Source: Microbacterium phyllosphaerae | Lineage (GTDB): Bacteria; Actinomycetota; Actinomycetes; Actinomycetales; Microbacteriaceae | DNA length: 64,000 nucleotides | Reading direction: 5' to 3' | Assembly (NCBI RefSeq): GCF_017876435.1 | Contig: NZ_JAGIOA010000001.1 | Coordinates: 2,914,001-2,978,000 of the forward strand | Shown here: positions 1 to 8,467 of the stretch, piece by piece | Layout: each line of letters begins with the position of its first letter | Position numbering within the stretch: the first letter of the stretch is position 1 | The notes under the pieces: generated by a model | Database searches by the model: none | The model's input: the letters and a program-made list of their open reading frames with translations, nothing else | What the model was told of the DNA's origin: nothing | Made by a program: the position numbers and the translations under genes

Positions 1-373
1 GTGCGTGCAGCGCACCGAGGACGAAGGCGGAGGCCGCGCCCACGGCGAGCGCCTGCCAGCCGTGCCAGCCGAGCACCAGCCCGATGACGGCGGCGAGCTT
101 CACGTCTCCCCCGCCCATGCCCTCCCGGCTGAGCAGACGGAGTGCCGCGTAGAAGCCGCCGAGTATCGCCATCCCGAGGGCCGCCCCGGTCAGCCCGGCG
201 CTCTCACCCGAGACGAGAGCGTCGACTGCCGTGAGGACGAGAAGGGCCGCGAGGGTGGGGAGCACGATCCTGTCCGGCAGCCGGTGGCTGTGGATGTCGA
301 TGACCACGAGCCGGCAGCCGACCACGAACAGGGCCAGATGCACGATCAGGACGAGCACGGCGCGGGGTTCCAT
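1..373 (-). CDS. Prepilin peptidase (A24 family), 3' part cut by window edge
   Basis: This is a membrane aspartic protease of the type IV prepilin peptidase family, which cleaves leader peptides of pilin-like proteins at the cytoplasmic face. About 124 codons are visible from the ATG at 373, and the frame is still open at position 1. The visible part is strongly hydrophobic. It has the two family aspartates: Asp26 in the stretch IDIHSHRLPD and Asp90 in GMGGGDVKLA, the hallmark GxGD motif. There is no N-terminal zinc/methylase domain, so this is the short peptidase-only form typical of actinobacterial Flp/Tad-type pili. It diverges from the mutasome operon on its right. The family call is secure. 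Which pilus it serves cannot be seen here. Confidence 0.85.
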   Translation of the reverse strand, partial: MEPRAVLVLIVHLALFVVGCRLVVIDIHSHRLPDRIVLPTLAALLVLTAVDALVSGESAGLTGAALGMAILGGFYAALRLLSREGMGGGDVKLAAVIGLVLGWHGWQALAVGAASAFVLGALHA

Positions 374-481
374 CCAGGAAGGCTAAGAGAGCGTGGAGCC
401 GCCTGTCGGGCAGGTGTGGATAACCGCCCATCGCCATGTCGGAGGTTCGAACTATCGTGATCATCTCCAGTTGCTTTATTA

Positions 482-493
482 GTACATATCTTC
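482..493. promoter_or_regulatory. LexA-like SOS box upstream of imuA'
   Basis: The 12-mer GTACATATCTTC matches 10 of 12 positions of GAACATATGTTC, the perfect palindrome found in this same window at 22101-22112. It overlaps a possible -10 hexamer (TATCTT, 487-492) and lies 12 nt before the imuA' start. In mycobacteria the homologous imuA'/imuB/dnaE2 genes are LexA-controlled, which fits. Two positions deviate, so this is a candidate site only. Confidence 0.45.
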
Positions 494-505
494 GAGGATG
501 GATGT

Positions 506-1300
506 ATGGGGATCGGGCTCGATGCGGTGACCGCGCTCTCTCCGGCTGGCGACTCACGCGCCGGAGAGGTGCTTCGGCTGCGCCGTGAGATCAGCCGGAT
601 GCAGCGCAGGCGCAGCGAGCATCCACTGCTCCCCCTCGACGCCGCGTTCTCCTCCCTGCTCCCTGAAGAGGGCTTGCAGACCGGCACCGCCTACACGGTG
701 TCTCCTTCGCCCATCCTCGTCCTCGCCCTGCTCTCCGCGGCCTCCCGCAAGGGTCACTGGTGCGCCGTGGTCGGTATGCCCACGCTGGGCGTCGAAGCGG
801 CGGCCGCCTTCGGCATCGAACTCGCCCGACTGATCCTCGTCCCCGAACCAGGAGACCGCTGGCTCGCTGCGACATCCGCCCTCGCCGAGGTCGTCCCGCT
901 GATCGCCGTGCAGCCGGGCGGCCGGGCGCGCGATGCCGACGTGTCCCGGCTGAGCGCTCGTCTCCGTGATCGCGGGAGCACACTCCTCGTCGCCGAATCC
1001 TCGGTGTCGGGCGCGTGGCCGCAGAGCGAGGGCTCGATCCGGCTCCACGACCAGCAGTGGCTCGGGATCGGCGAGGGATGGGGCCTGATAGAAGGCTCCA
1101 CCGCGACCGTGACCGCGAGGACGAAGCACACCCCTCTGCCGGCGAGCGTCCGCGTACGTCTTCCCGGCGCTCACGGCGCGGTCGAGGAGCTGCCCACCGA
1201 GAAGACCCACGAGGCTCCCACGGAGCTCTCCGCGCTGCCCGGCCTGCGTGACTCGGGTGCCGCCAGACTCGACTACCCACCTCTGGCGGCCGCGGGATGA
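506..1300 (+). CDS. imuA': ImuA'-type mutasome accessory protein
   Basis: This 264-residue protein sits first in an imuA'-imuB-dnaE2 cassette, the arrangement of the actinobacterial damage-induced mutasome. ImuA' proteins are RecA/SulA-fold relatives that partner with ImuB and DnaE2 during translesion synthesis. The sequence has the expected RecA-core look (a predicted strand/helix around residues 65-120). Where RecA has a Walker A loop this protein reads VSPSPILVLALL, so no nucleotide-binding P-loop is visible. Its last codons overlap the imuB start by 4 nt (ATGA), indicating coupled translation. ATG 506 is the only ATG close to the candidate promoter in this frame. The assignment rests mainly on length, fold-like features and gene order, because the family diverges quickly. 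Confidence 0.8.
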   Translation: MGIGLDAVTALSPAGDSRAGEVLRLRREISRMQRRRSEHPLLPLDAAFSSLLPEEGLQTGTAYTVSPSPILVLALLSAASRKGHWCAVVGMPTLGVEAAAAFGIELARLILVPEPGDRWLAATSALAEVVPLIAVQPGGRARDADVSRLSARLRDRGSTLLVAESSVSGAWPQSEGSIRLHDQQWLGIGEGWGLIEGSTATVTARTKHTPLPASVRVRLPGAHGAVEELPTEKTHEAPTELSALPGLRDSGAARLDYPPLAAAG

Positions 1301-2835
1301 CCGAGCCCCTTCGCGTCCTGGTCCTGTGGTTGCCCGATTGGCCGCTGCGCGCAGCATTGGGAGGACCCCCACCGCATCCGCCGACGGCGCTCGTGCAGGC
1401 GAACACCGTCATCGCCTGCACCGCTTCGGCGAGAGAGCACGGCGTGCGCGCGGGGCAGCGCCGTCGCGTCGCGCAGGGGCACATCTCATCGCTGCGAGTC
1501 CTTCCGCACGATGCTGCCCGTGACGAGCGCGCCTTCCTCCCGGTGCTCCAGCTCATCGAGAAGCACGCCCCCGGCGCGGCTCTGCTGCGTCCCGGCCTCG
1601 CCGCGGTGCGCGCACGGGGCATCTCGCGGTATCACGACGGCGAGGCCGAAGCCGGTCGAGCCCTGATCGGAATCCTCACCGAGGCCGGTTTCCCCGAGGT
1701 GCGCGTGGGCATCGCCGACGGCCCTTTCACGGCAGAGCTCGCCGCCCGAGGGCGCACGCCCTGCACCGTCGTACCCGCTGGGCTCTCGAAGGAGTTCCTC
1801 GCCCCGCTGCCGGTGAGCGTGCTGCGCGACGAACAGCTCACCGGTCTCCTGATCCGGCTGGGGGTGCGCACGCTCGGCGAGTTCGCCGACCTCGACGAGA
1901 TCGAGGTGCGTGATCGCTTCGGCGAGCGCGGGGCACGCCTGCACGCTCTCTCCGCCGGGGCCGATTCCCGTGCCGTGGTGCCGCGTCCGCCCGACCCCGA
2001 GCTCGTGCGCTCCGTCGAGTTCGAGCCTGCTTTGGCCGGAGCAGATCAGGTGGCTTTCGCGGTTCGGCAGACGGCCGACGCGGTGATGCTCGCTCTCGGC
2101 GATGCCTCGGTCGTGTGCACCGAGGTGCGCATCGATCTGATCGACGACAACGGCTCGGTGTTCTCCCGCCCCTGGCTGCACCCGACCTGCTTCGACGCCG
2201 CAGACCTCGTCGACAGGGTGCGCTGGCAGCTCGAGGCGCTGGGGGCGCAGTCCGCCAAGGAGCCGATCGATGAAGCGCGGGCCTTCGGCGGCATCGAGAT
2301 GGTGCGGATCGTCCCTGTCGCAGTCGATGACGCCGCACACCACCAGCCCGGCCTCTTCGGTTCGGGCACAGACGAACGTCTGCATCACGCCATCTCGCGG
2401 GTGCAGACGATGCTCGGCCACGAGGGAGTCGTCACCGCGGCACTCTCCGGAGGCCGGTGGCTCGCCGACCGGCAGGTGCTCACTCCCTGGGGGGAACGCG
2501 CGGTCGCTCCTCGTGACCCCGAGCGCCCCTGGCCGGGGAGCCTCCCGGATCCGCTCCCCGCCGAGGTGTTCCGTCCCCCTCGACCGATCGGCGTGCTCGC
2601 TCCCGGCGGCGAGCCGATCCTCGTCGACGACCGAGGTTCCCTTTCCGCCGCCCCGGCACGCATCGACGGCGACGACGTACAGGCCTGGGCCGGCCCCTGG
2701 CCGATCCACGAGCGTCGGTGGGATTCCACAGGCGGCAAGCGAGGGCACCGCCTGCAGATCGTCGACGACCACGATCGGGCCTGGTTGGTCTTCTGCACCG
2801 GCGACCGCTGGTGGGCGGAAGGGCGGTATCGCTGA
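1297..2835 (+). CDS. imuB: ImuB, catalytically degenerate Y-family polymerase
   Basis: This 512-residue Y-family polymerase homologue is the clamp-binding adaptor of the mutasome rather than an active polymerase. Active family members have an acidic DxD near the N-terminus and an SIDE motif. Here the equivalent regions read LWLPDWP (around residues 10-16) and RARGISRYHD, so both catalytic acidic motifs are absent, as in known ImuB. The helix-hairpin-helix/little-finger region follows. A QPGLFG segment at residues 350-355 resembles a beta-clamp binding motif (mycobacterial ImuB has QLPLWG). A C-terminal extension of about 150 residues follows, in the position used by ImuB to contact ImuA' and DnaE2. 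The stop codon overlaps the dnaE2 start as TGATG. Confidence 0.9.
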   Translation: MTEPLRVLVLWLPDWPLRAALGGPPPHPPTALVQANTVIACTASAREHGVRAGQRRRVAQGHISSLRVLPHDAARDERAFLPVLQLIEKHAPGAALLRPGLAAVRARGISRYHDGEAEAGRALIGILTEAGFPEVRVGIADGPFTAELAARGRTPCTVVPAGLSKEFLAPLPVSVLRDEQLTGLLIRLGVRTLGEFADLDEIEVRDRFGERGARLHALSAGADSRAVVPRPPDPELVRSVEFEPALAGADQVAFAVRQTADAVMLALGDASVVCTEVRIDLIDDNGSVFSRPWLHPTCFDAADLVDRVRWQLEALGAQSAKEPIDEARAFGGIEMVRIVPVAVDDAAHHQPGLFGSGTDERLHHAISRVQTMLGHEGVVTAALSGGRWLADRQVLTPWGERAVAPRDPERPWPGSLPDPLPAEVFRPPRPIGVLAPGGEPILVDDRGSLSAAPARIDGDDVQAWAGPWPIHERRWDSTGGKRGHRLQIVDDHDRAWLVFCTGDRWWAEGRYR

Positions 2836-5800
2836 TGGGCTGGCACAACCCTCCCCTGTCCTGGAACGAGCTGGAGCGCACCCTCAGCGGCGAGGAGTCG
2901 CCCTATCCGACCGGCGGGACACCACCCGACACGCGACCGGGCACCCGACCCGACCCCGGCCCCGTCAGCACCCGCCGGAAGAGGACCCCTCCGACAGCAG
3001 TCGACAGACCGGAGGGCTCCGTCCCCTACGCCGAGCTGCATGCGCATTCGTCGTACTCCTTCCTCGACGGAGCGTCCTCTCCCGAAGATCTGCTCGCCGA
3101 GGCCGAGCGACTGGGACTGACCGCTCTGGCACTCACAGACCACGACGGCTTCTACGGGGCTGCCCGCTTCGCCGAGGTCGCGGAACTGATGGACGTGAAG
3201 GTGCAGACCGTGTACGGCGCTGAGCTCTCGCTCGGACTCGACGCACCGCAGCGGGGCGCGCCCGATCCGATCGGAGACCATCTGCTCGTGCTCGCCGACG
3301 GCCTGGAGGGCTATCACCGCCTCTCCGGTGCCATGACGGCCGCTCATCTGCGTGGCGGCGAGAAGGGCCGCCCCGTCTACGATCTCGACGAGCTGGCCTC
3401 CGCCGCAGACGGGCACTGGACGATCCTCACCGGGTGCCGCAAGGGCGGGGTCCGCCGAGGCCTCGAGGCGGGTGACGCGCACACGCCGTTGCGCCGCCTG
3501 GTCGATCTGTTCGGTCAGGATCATGTCGCCGTCGAGCTCTTCGACCACGGCGACCCGCAGGACTCCCGGCGCAATGACGCTCTCGCAGACCTCGCCAGAC
3601 GGATGCGGCTTCCCGTGGTGGCGACGAACAACGTGCACTACGCCGCCCCAGAACATGCATCGCTCGCCGAGGCGGTCGCAGCGGTGCGCGCCGTGCGCAG
3701 TATGGACGACCTCGACGGCTGGCTCCCCGCACACGGAGGCGCGCACCTTCGCAGCGGCGCGGAGATGGCCGCGCGCTTCCGGCGCCACCCCGGTGCGATC
3801 TCGTACGGCCTGGAGCTCGCCGCAGCCTCCGCCTTCTCCCTCCGCAGCGCGCGCCCTGCGCTGCCGAAGCAGGAGGTCCCCGATGGGCACACCCCGATGA
3901 GCTGGCTGCGCCATCTGGTGTGGGAAGCCGTGCCGACGAAGTATCCGCGTCTCGATGACGACGGACGCCGCCGGATCGGACGCGAACTCGACGTCATCGA
4001 GGAGAAGGACTTCCCCGGCTATTTCCTCATCGTGCACGGCATCGTCGCAGAAGCACGACGTCGGGGCATCCTCTGCCAGGGCCGCGGTTCAGCCGCGGCG
4101 AGCGCGGTCTGCTATCTGCTCGGGATCACCGCCGTCGATCCGATCCTCTACCGCCTGCCCTTCGAGCGCTTCCTCGCGACCACCCGCCAGGAGGAGCCAG
4201 ACATCGATGTGGACTTCGACTCCGATCGCCGAGAGGAGATCATCCAATGGGTGTATCGCCAGTACGGGAGGGAACGTGCGGCTCAGGTGGCGAACGTCAT
4301 CCAGTACCGCCCGAAGAACGCCGTGCGCGACATGGCGAGAGCGCTCGGCCACTCTCCCGGGCAACAGGACGCCTGGTCACGTCAGGTCGACGGCTGGAGC
4401 GCCGGCCTCGAGGCCGCGGACGACCACGACATCCCCGCGAAGGTGCTCGACTATGCCGGTGAGCTGCTGAAGGCACCCCGGCATCTCGGCATCCACTCCG
4501 GGGGCATGGTGCTCACGGCGAGACCCGTGGGCGAGGTCGTTCCGGTCGAGCATGCGCGCATGGAGAACCGCACCGTCATCCAGTGGGACAAAGACGATGC
4601 GGCCTGGATGGGGCTCGTCAAGTTCGATCTGCTCGGTCTCGGCATGCTCGCGGCTCTCCAGCACTGCTTCGACCTCATCCACGACGCCACGGGCGAGCGG
4701 TGGACGCTCGAGACCCTCCCGAAAGAAGAGCCGGCCGTCTATGACATGCTCTGCCGCGCCGACTCGATCGGGGTCTTCCAGGTCGAGTCGCGTGCGCAGA
4801 TCGGTCTGCTCCCCCGCCTGCAGCCGCGGGCCTTCTACGATCTCGCCATCCAGATCGCACTCATCCGCCCCGGCCCCATCCAGGGCGGGGCGGTGCATCC
4901 GTTCGTCCGCCGCAAGATGGCGAAGGACGCACTCGACGAGGAGAACCGCGGCAGAGCCGCGAGGGGCGAAGAGCCTGTCGTGCTCGAGATCCCCTATCCG
5001 CATGACGATCTCAAGCCGATCCTCGAGCGGACGCTGGGCATCCCGATCTTCCAGGAGCAGCTGATCCAGATGGCGACGGCCATCGGAGACTGCACCGCCG
5101 ACGAGGCCGACCTGCTGCGTCGCGCGATGGGTTCGAAACGAGGACTCGAGAAGATCGAGAAGGTCCGTGACAAGCTCTATGCGGGAATGACCAGGCGTGG
5201 CCTCTCCGCCGAGCAGTCAGACCGTATCTACGCACAGATCCAGGCGTTCTCGAACTTCGGGTTCGCAGAATCGCACTCGCTGTCGTTCGCGCTCCTCGTC
5301 TATGCCAGCTCGTGGCTCAAGCTGCACTACCCGGCGGCTTTCCTCGCGGGTCTGCTGCGGTCGCAGCCGATGGGCTTCTACTCCGCATCGACGCTGACCG
5401 CCGACGCGCGGCGGCACGGGGTGGATGTGCGTCGCCCCGATCTGCACGCGTCAGGGGCGACCGAGATCCTGGAGCCGCTCGAGGGAGCGCCTCTTCGGAT
5501 GCCGACAGGTCTGGACTCCTGCACCGATCCCCAGCAACCCCGTGTGCCGCGTTTCGACCGATCATTGCCCGACGAATCAGCGGCGCACCGCAGAGACGGC
5601 GGGTATGCGGTGCGGTTGGGCCTCAGCGGAGTACGCGGCATCGGCCTGCCTCTGGCAGAGCGGATCGTCGCCGAACGTGAGACGGGCGGTCTCTTCCGTG
5701 ACCTGAACGATCTGGTGCGGCGGACGGATGCCACGGCGGCGCAGCTGGAGGCGCTCGCGACCGCCGGAGCCTTCGAGTGCCTCGGGCTCCAGCGTCGGGA

Positions 5801-6308
5801 GGCGATCTGGCTGTCCGGTGCAGCCGCCGAAGATCGTTCGCGGTTCCTGCCGGGAACGACCGTCGCCGTGCAGCCGCCACTGTTCACAGACCAGTCCAGC
5901 TACGAACGACTCTCCGCCGATCTCTGGGCGACCGGCGTCTCGACCGACGATCATCCGATGGCGCACTTCCGCGCGCTTCTGCGCGAACGGGGCGTGCTCA
6001 CCTCCGCAGACCTGCAGAGCCACGAGACCGGGCGACGTATCGAGGTCGCCGGCCTCGTGACGCACCGACAGCGTCCCGCGACCGCAGCGGGCGTCACCTT
6101 CCTCAACCTCGAGGACGAAAGCGGGCTGGTCAACGTCATCTGCTCGACAGGAGTGTGGAGCCGCTACCACCGGGTGGCCCGCGATTCGCCCGCGCTCATC
6201 ATCCGCGGCATCCTCGAGCGCTCCGCGGAGGGAGTCGTGAACGTCCTCGCCGACGCCTTCGAAGATCTCCGCACCGGAGTCACCCACCGTTCGCGGGACT
6301 TCCGATGA
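2835..6308 (+). CDS. dnaE2: Error-prone DNA polymerase III alpha subunit DnaE2
   Basis: This 1157-residue C-family polymerase carries out induced mutagenic translesion synthesis. The ATG at 2835 overlaps the imuB stop and is preferred over upstream in-frame codons lying inside imuB. After a proline-rich lead of about 60 residues, the PHP domain begins at HAHSS (His69-His71) and continues with a TDHDG motif near residue 105. The polymerase active-site motif PDIDVDF is at 455-461 (Asp456 and Asp458), and FDLLGLG lies in the palm. The C-terminus carries an OB fold (IEVAGLVTHRQR onwards). It ends without the tau-binding tail of the replicative DnaE, as expected for DnaE2. This is the last gene of the cassette; the next gene is on the opposite strand 27 nt away. 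Confidence 0.95.
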   Translation: MGWHNPPLSWNELERTLSGEESPYPTGGTPPDTRPGTRPDPGPVSTRRKRTPPTAVDRPEGSVPYAELHAHSSYSFLDGASSPEDLLAEAERLGLTALALTDHDGFYGAARFAEVAELMDVKVQTVYGAELSLGLDAPQRGAPDPIGDHLLVLADGLEGYHRLSGAMTAAHLRGGEKGRPVYDLDELASAADGHWTILTGCRKGGVRRGLEAGDAHTPLRRLVDLFGQDHVAVELFDHGDPQDSRRNDALADLARRMRLPVVATNNVHYAAPEHASLAEAVAAVRAVRSMDDLDGWLPAHGGAHLRSGAEMAARFRRHPGAISYGLELAAASAFSLRSARPALPKQEVPDGHTPMSWLRHLVWEAVPTKYPRLDDDGRRRIGRELDVIEEKDFPGYFLIVHGIVAEARRRGILCQGRGSAAASAVCYLLGITAVDPILYRLPFERFLATTRQEEPDIDVDFDSDRREEIIQWVYRQYGRERAAQVANVIQYRPKNAVRDMARALGHSPGQQDAWSRQVDGWSAGLEAADDHDIPAKVLDYAGELLKAPRHLGIHSGGMVLTARPVGEVVPVEHARMENRTVIQWDKDDAAWMGLVKFDLLGLGMLAALQHCFDLIHDATGERWTLETLPKEEPAVYDMLCRADSIGVFQVESRAQIGLLPRLQPRAFYDLAIQIALIRPGPIQGGAVHPFVRRKMAKDALDEENRGRAARGEEPVVLEIPYPHDDLKPILERTLGIPIFQEQLIQMATAIGDCTADEADLLRRAMGSKRGLEKIEKVRDKLYAGMTRRGLSAEQSDRIYAQIQAFSNFGFAESHSLSFALLVYASSWLKLHYPAAFLAGLLRSQPMGFYSASTLTADARRHGVDVRRPDLHASGATEILEPLEGAPLRMPTGLDSCTDPQQPRVPRFDRSLPDESAAHRRDGGYAVRLGLSGVRGIGLPLAERIVAERETGGLFRDLNDLVRRTDATAAQLEALATAGAFECLGLQRREAIWLSGAAAEDRSRFLPGTTVAVQPPLFTDQSSYERLSADLWATGVSTDDHPMAHFRALLRERGVLTSADLQSHETGRRIEVAGLVTHRQRPATAAGVTFLNLEDESGLVNVICSTGVWSRYHRVARDSPALIIRGILERSAEGVVNVLADAFEDLRTGVTHRSRDFR

Positions 6309-6335
6309 GTGCGACTCACCGCGAACGTGTACACC

Positions 6336-6725
6336 TCACCAGAAGCGCTCGGGCTCCGGTTCAGGCTCACGGTCGCCGCCACCCCAGCGGTCTGCTTCTG
6401 CTTTGGCCGCATCGACGGCGGCATCGGCCCCGCGCAGAGCCGTTCGAGCACTGGTCGCCCCGCGTCCGTCACCGTCCACGTCGACCGTGAGCACCGTGCG
6501 CGCACTCGGACCACCGATCGCCACCGTGCAGTCGATGACACGGCCGAGCCAGCGGATGCTCTCACCTCGCGACACATCGACACGTCTGTACCGAATGCCC
6601 GTGTCGAGGTCGATCACGGATCCGATCAGGGACTCCCCGGTCGTCTCGTCGACGTGCTCCGTCACCTCGACGCGGTGTCCGTGAGCGATGGCGAGGTGCG
6701 CGTTGACCACGAGCTTTCTGTCCAT
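6336..6725 (-). CDS. Hypothetical protein, 129 aa
   Basis: I do not recognise a family. The protein is soluble and hydrophilic with no signal peptide or membrane span. Its first 80 residues read like a small beta-rich domain (MDRKLVVNAHLAIAHGHRVE, followed by TGIRYRRVDV). The tail is alanine-rich and helical, then ends in an EPEPEPE run and RFW. The start at 6725 is supported by a TAGAGT hexamer at 732-737 of the 6.7-kb block (6732-6737, read on the minus strand), exactly 6 nt before the ATG, which predicts a leaderless transcript. It converges on dnaE2. Codon use matches the neighbours. Confidence 0.7.
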   Translation of the reverse strand: MDRKLVVNAHLAIAHGHRVEVTEHVDETTGESLIGSVIDLDTGIRYRRVDVSRGESIRWLGRVIDCTVAIGGPSARTVLTVDVDGDGRGATSARTALRGADAAVDAAKAEADRWGGGDREPEPEPERFW

Positions 6726-6936
6726 GGACCCACTCTATGAGTGGACGTTCTCGCGGCAAGCCCCGGATTCGGAAGAAACATTCGTAGATTTCTTTGTCCC
6801 CCAAATGGCGGACAAGACGATTAAGCGATATTCTGCAATGAGTAGCGGGGGCTACCGGCTGAATATCTGGGGAGATCAGTCGAGAGAGCAGCGAGAGACT
6901 TCGCCGCCTCCCCTGCCGTCCGGGAAGGACGGTGAG

Positions 6937-6980
6937 CCCTCTCGAGCGATCCAAATTGGGGTTTGGATGACTCGGGAGGG
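6937..6980 (-). terminator. Imperfect hairpin downstream of the GH130 gene
   Basis: A core stem ATCCAAA (6949-6955) pairs with TTTGGAT (6962-6968) around a TTGGGG loop. It is extended outward by CTCGAG/CTCG and CCCTC/GAGGG with small bulges. It lies just after the stop of the leftward carbohydrate operon. No U-tract follows, so termination is inferred from position and stem length only. Confidence 0.4.
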
Positions 6981-6997
6981 CAACCAGTCCCGATCTG

Positions 6998-8467
6998 CTA
7001 GTGGACCAACTCGGATAGCAGTCGCGCGAGGTCGACGGACGCCACTCTGATGCTCTGGTCGGCCACACCGTGCGGGATCCACAGGGTCCCGTCGTGGATG
7101 ATCCCTCCACAGCTGTACGCCACGTTCGGCACATACCCTCCGATGGCCCCGAAGGGCTCGATCAGGGGGCGATCCAGCATGCCGATGACCTGCGACGGGT
7201 CGTCGAGATCGAGCAGGAGGGCGCCGATGCTGTACGAACGCATGGGGCCGACTCCGTGCGTGAGTACCAGCCATCCTTCGTCCGTCTCCAGCGGCGGTCC
7301 GCAGTTACCGGTCTGCACCACCTCCCAGAGGGCGTTCGGGCGCTGGACCGGCTCCTCGCGACCCCAGTCCACCCCATCGCGTGAGCGGGTGAGACCTGTC
7401 GACTCGCCGTCGGTCCGGCTGAGTGCCGCCCACTCCCCGTCGATCAAGCGGGGAAAGAGCGCCATGCCCTTGGTCAGGCTCGGGCGCCCCGTGAGTCTGT
7501 GGATCTCGAAGCTCCGGAAGTCGTCGGTCGTGATCATGCGAGACGCGATGGAGCGCCCGTCATAGGCGGTGTACGTCCCGCGGTACCTCGGCCCATCCCC
7601 TCCGTCCGCTCCGTCGACCTCGACGAGACGGACATCTTCCATCCCTCGCCGCTCCTCGTCCGCCGTCGGAAGAAGCACGCGTGCGCTCACCGCGCTCGTC
7701 GGAGCGAACTCGGCCCGGTAGGCGGAGTCAGCGATCACGCGCATGCTCTCGATCTGCTCGCGGGCACCGTCCTGGTGCAGCAGCGGCGGGCGCAGATCCT
7801 GCACCACCACCGCGAACTCGGCCGCCGAGAAGGTCGGCGGGAGCATCTGGACCACCGCGCGGACCATCTCGCCGGAACCTCCGCCGTGCAGCAGCGCGCG
7901 CTCGAAATGGTCACGATCCCAGGCCGCCACACCGATGTCCGCGACCGCGAGCCGCGGCTCTCGCGGGAGGAATCGCCAGGTGGGGCCCGGTCCCACGATC
8001 GCCTCGCAGAACTGGATCGATGAGATGTGCCCCTCGCCGATCGACCGCACGCTCAGGAGCAGACGCAGCTCCCCTGGGCCCACATCCCCCTGGTCGGGGT
8101 GCGCGACAGTGCTCGGGTTGCACAGTGCCGCCCCCTCGACCGCGAACTCGCTCGAGAACACCGCGCCGACCACGACCGCGGTATCGTCGTCGAGGTCCGG
8201 CGCACCTGCGGGAAGCACGAGTCGCGCGTTCGCGTTCAGCGTCTCGATCAGGTCGATGTGCCTCGGCACGAACCGCTCACGGATCGAGCGGGCCTCCACC
8301 GCGAGCGCGTCGGGCCGCATGCCCAGGACGCGGCGCAGCACCGCTTCGGTGCGGGAGTCACCGCCCGGGGTGCTCTCCCCCGGCAGGAAGAGTCGAGCGA
8401 CGACACGCTCGTGCTGCGCCACCAGCTCGACGCCCGCATCGACGGCCAGCGCGCTCACGAGATCCAC
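6998..8467 (-). CDS. GH130-family glycosidase / beta-mannoside phosphorylase-like enzyme
   Basis: This 489-residue protein belongs to glycoside hydrolase family 130, whose members are mostly inverting phosphorylases acting on beta-mannosyl linkages. An N-terminal region of about 100 residues precedes the five-bladed propeller. Recognisable blade motifs include EGAALCNPST (near residue 130), a YTAYDG segment, KGMALFPR, WEVVQTGNCGPP and YVPNVAYSCGG. These correspond to the phosphate/substrate pocket surroundings in family members. It is the last gene of a leftward operon, and its start overlaps the end of the preceding toroid gene by 13 nt. No signal peptide is visible, so it should act in the cytosol on an imported or endogenously made glycan. 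The exact substrate cannot be read from the sequence. Confidence 0.85.
   Translation of the reverse strand: MDLVSALAVDAGVELVAQHERVVARLFLPGESTPGGDSRTEAVLRRVLGMRPDALAVEARSIRERFVPRHIDLIETLNANARLVLPAGAPDLDDDTAVVVGAVFSSEFAVEGAALCNPSTVAHPDQGDVGPGELRLLLSVRSIGEGHISSIQFCEAIVGPGPTWRFLPREPRLAVADIGVAAWDRDHFERALLHGGGSGEMVRAVVQMLPPTFSAAEFAVVVQDLRPPLLHQDGAREQIESMRVIADSAYRAEFAPTSAVSARVLLPTADEERRGMEDVRLVEVDGADGGDGPRYRGTYTAYDGRSIASRMITTDDFRSFEIHRLTGRPSLTKGMALFPRLIDGEWAALSRTDGESTGLTRSRDGVDWGREEPVQRPNALWEVVQTGNCGPPLETDEGWLVLTHGVGPMRSYSIGALLLDLDDPSQVIGMLDRPLIEPFGAIGGYVPNVAYSCGGIIHDGTLWIPHGVADQSIRVASVDLARLLSELVH

Noticed and set aside
446..461. Second LexA site TCGAAC-N4-GTGATC upstream of imuA'
   Set aside because: Only the left half fits; the right half matches 2 of 6 positions of GTTCGA.
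6688..7050. 120-codon plus-strand frame across the gap before the GH130 gene
   Set aside because: It crosses the start of one minus-strand gene, a hairpin and the end of another, and has no recognisable domain.
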